26,918 bases of DNA from JBNKDD01 sp050288085 (GTDB lineage Bacteria; Chloroflexota; Anaerolineae; Aggregatilineales; UBA3940), in contig JBNKDD010000047.1 of NCBI GenBank assembly GCA_050288085.1, positions 1-26,918 of the forward strand, in the 5' to 3' direction. A model generated the notes under the pieces. That model had not been told where the DNA came from and ran no database searches. It saw only the letters and a list, made by a program, of their open reading frames with translations. This document shows positions 22,446-26,918 of the stretch, one piece after another (within the stretch, counting starts at the first letter, position 1; the number at the start of each line of letters is the position of its first letter). The position numbers and the translations under genes were made by a program.

Positions 22446-23575
22446 TGCGAATTGTACACATCAGCAAGGTAACCGGTATTGCCGGATCGGAGGGCCACCT
22501 GCTGCGCCTGCTGCCCGGCCTGGTGCAGCGTGGGCAGGAGGTTCACATGCTGGTGCTGGAAGATTCGCGCTACCCGGCGGCCCCGTTCTGTGAGATTCTC
22601 CGGGAACACAACGTTCAGGCCGAATGTATCCCGATTAACGGACACCTTGATCCGAGGCTGCCCGGTCGCCTGATCCGGCGGCTGACTGCTCTTCAACCTG
22701 ACCTGGTGCATACCCACCTACTCCATGCCGATTTATATGGCCTGCCCGCCGCACGTCGGGCCGGAGTACCGTATGCGATCTCATCCCGCCATAACAATGA
22801 CGCCTTCCGCCATAACCCGCTGATCAAGTGGATCAACCGCCGGACGATGCAGCACGCCGACCGGGTGATCACGATATCGCATGCACTGGAACAATTTGTC
22901 AAAGAGATTGAAGGCGTTGCTGATTATAAGGTGGTAACGGTACACTATGGCCTTGAAGTGCCAGAACAAGCCGCTAACCGGCGTAAGATGGCCCGTGCTT
23001 CCCTGGGGTATGCGGAGGATATTCCCCTGGTGGGTGTGTTCGGGCGGCTGGTTCGACAGAAAGGGATTGATACACTGCTCAGAGCCTTTGCCGCTATCCG
23101 GCGCGATCAACCGCAGGCTGAGCTTCTGGTGGTTGGTGATGGGCCGCTTCGAGACGATCTCGAACAACTGGCCCGCGATCTAAATCTGGGCGAGGCGGTA
23201 ACCTTCACCGGCTGGATCGATCAGGCCCGCGGCCTGATGCCCGCCTGTGATGTGATCACCGTCCCTTCCCGCTGGGAGGGTTTCGGACTGGTCACACTTG
23301 AGGCGATGGGTTATGCCCTGCCGTTGGTTGCCAGTCGCACCAGTGCCCTGCCGGAGATAATCGACGATGGGCAAACCGGCTTTCTGATCGAACCGGATAA
23401 TCCGCCAGAACTGACCCAGGCCATCAACCAGATGCTGGCCGATCCAGCTATGGCCCGGAATTTTGGACAGGCAGGTTACGACCGACTGGTGAAACATTTC
23501 TCCATCGACAAGATGGTCAACGCAACACTTGAAGTCTACACGGCGATCATGAATATGGAGAGAACAGCCAACTAA
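22445..23575 (+). CDS. GT4-family glycosyltransferase
   Basis: A 376-residue canonical GT4. The N-terminus is MRIVHISKVTGIAGSEGHLL. The donor domain starts at VFGRLVRQKGIDTLLRAF, then LLVVGDGPLRDDLE. The E-x7-E motif is complete in WEGFGLVTLEAMGYALPLVAS, followed by LPEIIDDGQTGFLIEPDNP. It probably transfers one sugar to the growing glycan at the cytoplasmic face. The ATG at 22445 overlaps the previous TGA (TGATG), and its own stop overlaps the following ATG (TAATG), so it is embedded in a coupled run of genes. A TTG one codon upstream is possible but less likely. Confidence 0.92.
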   Translation: MRIVHISKVTGIAGSEGHLLRLLPGLVQRGQEVHMLVLEDSRYPAAPFCEILREHNVQAECIPINGHLDPRLPGRLIRRLTALQPDLVHTHLLHADLYGLPAARRAGVPYAISSRHNNDAFRHNPLIKWINRRTMQHADRVITISHALEQFVKEIEGVADYKVVTVHYGLEVPEQAANRRKMARASLGYAEDIPLVGVFGRLVRQKGIDTLLRAFAAIRRDQPQAELLVVGDGPLRDDLEQLARDLNLGEAVTFTGWIDQARGLMPACDVITVPSRWEGFGLVTLEAMGYALPLVASRTSALPEIIDDGQTGFLIEPDNPPELTQAINQMLADPAMARNFGQAGYDRLVKHFSIDKMVNATLEVYTAIMNMERTAN

Positions 23576-25497
23576 TGTCAGGCATCTGTGGTATGTTAGC
23601 GCTTAAAGGCCAGCGCCCGGATGAAGCCATCCTGGAGCGTATGGTTAGCGTTATGACCCACCGAGGGCCGGACGATTCCGGGTGGACAACGGTTGGGCCG
23701 TGTGGGTTGGGGCATACCTCCCTGGTGGTGATGGAACACGATAAGGAAATCCACCAGCCATTGATGGTTGCCCATACCCCTTCACGAACCCACATTCCAC
23801 AGGCCACCAAAGCCTGGATTACGCACGATGGCGAGATCTACAACTTCAATGAAATTTACGCCATGTTGAAGGCCACCCGGCACCACTTTACCTCTTATAC
23901 CGATACCGAGGTTGCCCTGCGGGCTTATCTTCAGTTTGGCTCTCCCAACTTCATTAACGCTTTCCGGGGCAAGTACGCCTTTGCTATCTGGGATGAATCG
24001 CGAGAAACGCTGATCCTGGCCCGTGACCGGCTTGGGCATAAGCCGCTCTACTATGTCATAACCAACGAGTGGCTGGTCTTCGCTTCAGAGATCAAAGCCC
24101 TGCTGCTTCACCCTGATATACCATGCCAGCTTAACGAATCGGTAGTTCCGCATTACCTGGCCCACGGTTACCCCCCGGCCCCGGATACCCTGTTTAACGG
24201 CATACAATCCCTCCCGCCCGGTCATGTCATGTCGGTTAATCTCCGCACTTCAGCGGTTGAATTAGAAGCCTACTGGCAGCCACCCTACCCAGCCAGCGGC
24301 CCCGACTCACGCACGGAAGAGAATATCGCCATCGATCTACTGGCTCACCTGCGTTGGGCGATCCGGCTGCGGATGAAAACTGACCGGTCGTTTGGAGTGT
24401 TTCTGTCTGGTGGGCTAGACTCGGCGGCCCTGGTTGCTTTGATGGCGGAGGAAAGCCGCCAGGCAATCAAGACATTCTCGCTGGGCTTTGCCAGATATCC
24501 GGCGTTTGATGAAACCAAATACGCTCGAAAAATAGCTGCCCGCTATGTCACCGAGCATTATAATTTCGTGATCGATCCGAACATTATCGCGGTGATTGAG
24601 GAACTGATGACCTACCGCGATCAACCGTTTGGCAATGCATCGGCTGTCGCTAACTTCCTGATCGGACGGGAAGCTCGTGGCCTGGTCACCACCGCGATTA
24701 CCGGGGATGGCGGAGACGAGCTGTTCGCCGGGTATGATCGCTTCCGGGCCGTCCGGTTAGCTCGTACCTATAACCGGCTGCCAGACATCGCACAGCGAGC
24801 CATCGGCGAGGCTTTAGGCCGGTTACCCGAAATAGGCGGGCAGGACAACTTTATGAAGCGGGCCAGCCGGTTTGTTCAAGATGCCGATCTCCCGCTGCCT
24901 GAGCGTTACCTGGGGTGGGTGCGATATGTCTCCAGCCCGTGGTTGGCGGCGCTGACCAACGAGGACACCGAACTGCGGGTCAGGGAACATTACCGGTCAC
25001 TCTTCCCCCCACTCGAAGAAGAGAACGCCGACGCGGTATTGGCCCAACTGCTTGATGTAAATTTGCGCACGTATTTACCCGGCGATATGCTTAACAAACT
25101 TGATTCTTGTGCTATGGCTTCTGGTCTGGAAATACGCTCCCCGTTCCTGGATCATGTTCTGCTGCGCTATGCCGCCGAAATACCGACCGGTCTTAAGCTC
25201 AAACGGGGAACCTCAAAATACATTCTCAAGCGGGCCTTGCGGGGACTGCTTCCCAATGCGATCATCGACCGTAAGCGGCAGGGATTTTGGGTTCCACTGG
25301 ATGCGTGGTTCAGGGATGAATTGTCCGTTTACGCACGGAATGTGCTCTTAGGTGACCGGATGGCCCGCCGGGGATTATTCGACATGGAGGCGCTCAAGGC
25401 CATGTTGGACATTCACATGTCCGGGCAAGCTGATCTGGGATATGCGCTCTGGCCCTTGCTCACGTTCGAATTATGGTTGCAGCGCCATTTTGACTAA
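23575..25497 (+). CDS. Asparagine synthetase-like amide ligase with degenerate glutaminase site
   Basis: A 640-residue AsnB homologue. The ATP-pyrophosphatase domain is complete: PP-loop SGGLDS at residues 278-283, GDGGDELFAGYDRF, and ASGLEIRSPFLDH. The N-terminal domain is recognisable (THRGPDDSG, HDGEIYN, TDTEV) but lacks key glutaminase residues. The nucleophile Cys2 is Ser (MSGICG), the glutamine-carboxylate Arg is Ser49 (GHTSLVV), and the Asn of NGE is Asp85; Gly86, Glu87 and the Asp of TDTEV remain. Known homologues without the Cys, such as beta-lactam synthetase and carbapenam synthetase, use the ligase domain without glutamine. This protein may use free ammonia, borrow it from a partner, or use another amine (inference). 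It overlaps the upstream GT4 by 1 bp. No strong RBS is seen, consistent with coupled translation. Confidence 0.9.
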   Translation: MSGICGMLALKGQRPDEAILERMVSVMTHRGPDDSGWTTVGPCGLGHTSLVVMEHDKEIHQPLMVAHTPSRTHIPQATKAWITHDGEIYNFNEIYAMLKATRHHFTSYTDTEVALRAYLQFGSPNFINAFRGKYAFAIWDESRETLILARDRLGHKPLYYVITNEWLVFASEIKALLLHPDIPCQLNESVVPHYLAHGYPPAPDTLFNGIQSLPPGHVMSVNLRTSAVELEAYWQPPYPASGPDSRTEENIAIDLLAHLRWAIRLRMKTDRSFGVFLSGGLDSAALVALMAEESRQAIKTFSLGFARYPAFDETKYARKIAARYVTEHYNFVIDPNIIAVIEELMTYRDQPFGNASAVANFLIGREARGLVTTAITGDGGDELFAGYDRFRAVRLARTYNRLPDIAQRAIGEALGRLPEIGGQDNFMKRASRFVQDADLPLPERYLGWVRYVSSPWLAALTNEDTELRVREHYRSLFPPLEEENADAVLAQLLDVNLRTYLPGDMLNKLDSCAMASGLEIRSPFLDHVLLRYAAEIPTGLKLKRGTSKYILKRALRGLLPNAIIDRKRQGFWVPLDAWFRDELSVYARNVLLGDRMARRGLFDMEALKAMLDIHMSGQADLGYALWPLLTFELWLQRHFD

Positions 25498-25512
25498 CTT
25501 ATAACAGAGGTA
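25497..25512 (+). repeat. Gene-junction 16-mer, copy 2 (ACTTATAACAGAGGTA)
   Basis: Identical to 14047-14062 and in the same context: it begins on the last base of a stop codon and provides GAGG (25507-25510) 9 bp before the GTG start at 25520. A looser relative (ATATAACAACGGAGTA, about 4186-4201) follows the methyltransferase stop. It could be a favoured -10-plus-RBS arrangement or traces of copied DNA. Confidence 0.6.
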
Positions 25513-25519
25513 TGTATCT

Positions 25520-26467
25520 GTGGCTAATTATCTTGTAACCGGTGGTGCCGGGTTTATTGGCTCAAATCTGGTTGAAACGCTTCTATCAGAAGGCCATGCG
25601 GTGCGCGTGCTGGATAACTTCTCTACCGGCAAGCGCGAAAATCTGAAGGATTTTAACGACCAGATCGATCTGGTCGAGGGCGATCTGACCAACCTGGACG
25701 ATGTGCGCCGGGCGGTGCAGGACATGGAAGTTGTGCTGCATCATGCCGCTGTGCCATCCGTCCCCAAATCGGTTGAGGATCCGCTGGGTTCGAATGAAGC
25801 CAACGTGAACGGGACTCTGCACGTGCTGGTTGCAGCGCGTGATGCGGGGGTGCGCCGGGTGGTCTTTGCCTCCTCCTCATCGATTTACGGCGATCAGGAT
25901 CCAGAAAAGCCAAAAGTTGAAACGATGCAGGCCCGGCCCATTTCGCCTTACGGTGTAGCTAAACTGGCGGCTGAAAAATACTGCCAGGCGTTTTATGTCT
26001 GCTACGGGTTAGAAACCGTCGCCCTGCGTTACTTCAACGTGTTTGGCCCGCGTCAGGATCCGAAGAGCATGTATGCGGCTGTGATCCCCCTGTTTATCTC
26101 TGCCATCCTGAAAGGCGAATCACCGACCATCTTTGGCGATGGGGAGCAGACCCGCGACTTTACCTACGTCGGCAACGTGGTGTTGGGGAATATGCTGGCG
26201 GCTACCGTCCCGGCAGAGAAAGTCGCCGGGCAGGTCTTTAACCTGGCGGCAGGTGGGCAAACCTCATTGAACACGCTGCTGGACATGCTCCAGGAGATTA
26301 TCGGCACGGAGGTCAAAGCGAACTACACCGATCCGCGCCCTGGCGATATCAAGTTCTCACACTCAGATATCACCAAAGCTCGCCAGGCGATGGACTATGA
26401 GCCGCGCACCACGCTGCTCGACGGCCTCCATCCAACTGTGGAGTGGTATCGCAAGCACCAGTCATGA
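25520..26467 (+). CDS. UDP-sugar 4-epimerase (WbpP/GalE-like extended SDR)
   Basis: A 315-residue NAD-dependent epimerase. The nucleotide-binding GGAGFIG is at residues 8-14, the catalytic Ser in FASSSSIYGD and the Tyr/Lys pair at Y144/K148 (SPYGVAKLAAEKYC). The substrate-side phrases ALRYFNVFGPRQDPKSMYAAVIP and PTIFGDGEQTRDFTYV match UDP-GlcNAc/UDP-GlcNAcA 4-epimerases of the WbpP type. The likely role is to supply a galacto-configured UDP-sugar for the glycan. Its substrate (acetylated or not, uronic acid or not) is inferred, not shown. The start is GTG at 25520: an ATG at 25512 is out of frame and quickly stops, and GAGG lies 9 bp before the GTG. It overlaps the next gene by 4 bp (ATGA). 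Confidence 0.9.
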   Translation: MANYLVTGGAGFIGSNLVETLLSEGHAVRVLDNFSTGKRENLKDFNDQIDLVEGDLTNLDDVRRAVQDMEVVLHHAAVPSVPKSVEDPLGSNEANVNGTLHVLVAARDAGVRRVVFASSSSIYGDQDPEKPKVETMQARPISPYGVAKLAAEKYCQAFYVCYGLETVALRYFNVFGPRQDPKSMYAAVIPLFISAILKGESPTIFGDGEQTRDFTYVGNVVLGNMLAATVPAEKVAGQVFNLAAGGQTSLNTLLDMLQEIIGTEVKANYTDPRPGDIKFSHSDITKARQAMDYEPRTTLLDGLHPTVEWYRKHQS

Positions 26468-26918
26468 AATCTATATCCGGCCCGATCCGGGTGATGCGTC
26501 TAATCGCCCGGCTAAATGTGGGAGGCCCGGCGATTCATGTCTCGCTGCTGACGGTTGGCCTCAACGATGACCAGTTCTCCAGCACGCTGGTGGCAGGCGT
26601 GGTCGAGGAAACCGAAGGGGACATGGCCTATCTGGTTCACGAACTGGGCATCGAGCCGGTGATTATCCCCACGATGCACCGGGAGATCTCGGCGTTTGAT
26701 GATCTGAAAACCCTGGCGACCCTGATCCGGTTGATCCGGCAAGAGCGACCTCATATCGTCCATACACACACCGCTAAAGCCGGGTTCCTGGGGCGATTAG
26801 CCGCCTGGCTGACCGGTGTCCCGGTGGTGGTGCATACCTTTCATGGGCACGTGTTTAAAGGTTATTTCGGCCCGGCCAAAACCCGGCTGTTCATCTGGTT
26901 AGAGCGGCTGGCGGCGCG
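26464..26918 (+). CDS. GT4-family glycosyltransferase, N-terminal part (runs off the right edge)
   Basis: I translated this frame by hand from the ATG at 26464. It is open for 151 codons to the window end. The protein starts MKSISGPIRVMRLIARLNVG, then GGPAIHVSLL, and continues with PHIVHTHTAKAGFLGRLAAW and VVVHTFHGHVFKGYF, the classic acceptor-domain motifs of GT4 enzymes. The donor domain with E-x7-E would lie beyond the edge. The 4-bp ATGA overlap with the epimerase gene indicates coupled translation and a common pathway. Confidence 0.88.
   Translation, partial: MKSISGPIRVMRLIARLNVGGPAIHVSLLTVGLNDDQFSSTLVAGVVEETEGDMAYLVHELGIEPVIIPTMHREISAFDDLKTLATLIRLIRQERPHIVHTHTAKAGFLGRLAAWLTGVPVVVHTFHGHVFKGYFGPAKTRLFIWLERLAA

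Noticed and set aside
23575..23600. Sequencing error or wrong start hiding a normal Cys2 in the second AsnB-like protein
   Set aside because: The Ser codon TCA needs two changes to become Cys, and the pocket Arg and Asn are also replaced, so an isolated error does not explain the pattern.

Overview
The window looks like a chromosomal segment of an environmental bacterium, most likely a Chloroflexota (Anaerolineae-like) genome. That placement is an inference. It rests on the moderately GC-rich coding style, the long 40-residue TPR array of the GDR-x-GEA type, the combination of exopolysaccharide genes, and several dispersed multi-hairpin repeats of the sort common in that phylum. No rRNA, tRNA, CRISPR array, transposase or phage gene was found.

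Left flank (1-3470, minus strand). A secreted protein runs off the left edge (1-1005, signal peptide visible). Upstream of it is a 757-residue cytoplasmic protein built from sixteen exact 40-residue TPR units. A divergent promoter region at about 3378-3470 separates these from the plus-strand cluster.

Main cluster (3517-26918, plus strand, continuing past the right edge). This is a dense exopolysaccharide, capsule or glycoconjugate locus. In order it holds: a SAM methyltransferase; a CDP-paratose/tyvelose-epimerase-like SDR; a GT4 glycosyltransferase; a large multispanning GT-C-like protein; an asparagine-synthetase-type amidotransferase; a GT2; a CgeB-like GT; a GT4; a heparinase II/III-type polysaccharide lyase; a fused MDR plus Gfo/Idh/MocA 'bi-domain' oxidoreductase; a TuaH-like GT; a GT2 paired with a DUF2304 membrane protein; a second GT-C-like protein; another GT4; a second asparagine-synthetase-like protein; a WbpP/GalE-like UDP-sugar 4-epimerase; and a partial GT4. 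Many neighbours overlap by 1-11 bp, which suggests translational coupling. A rho-independent terminator at 16355-16386 splits the cluster into at least two transcription units.

How the genes may work together (inference). The epimerases and oxidoreductase would make nucleotide sugars. The many GTs would assemble an oligosaccharide, probably on a lipid carrier. The GT-C proteins could act on the outer face with polyprenyl-linked sugars. The amidotransferases could convert carboxylates such as uronic acids to amides, and the lyase could trim or turn over the polymer. No initiating sugar-phosphate transferase, flippase (Wzx), Wzy or chain-length regulator was recognised here, so the locus should continue outside the window.

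The most notable signals are three. The second asparagine-synthetase homologue has lost the glutaminase nucleophile and two further glutamine-site residues, while the first keeps all of them. A dispersed hairpin repeat is embedded in frame inside a GT-C gene, adding about 41 residues. Three different hairpin-rich repeat elements lie in the intergenic gaps of the cluster.
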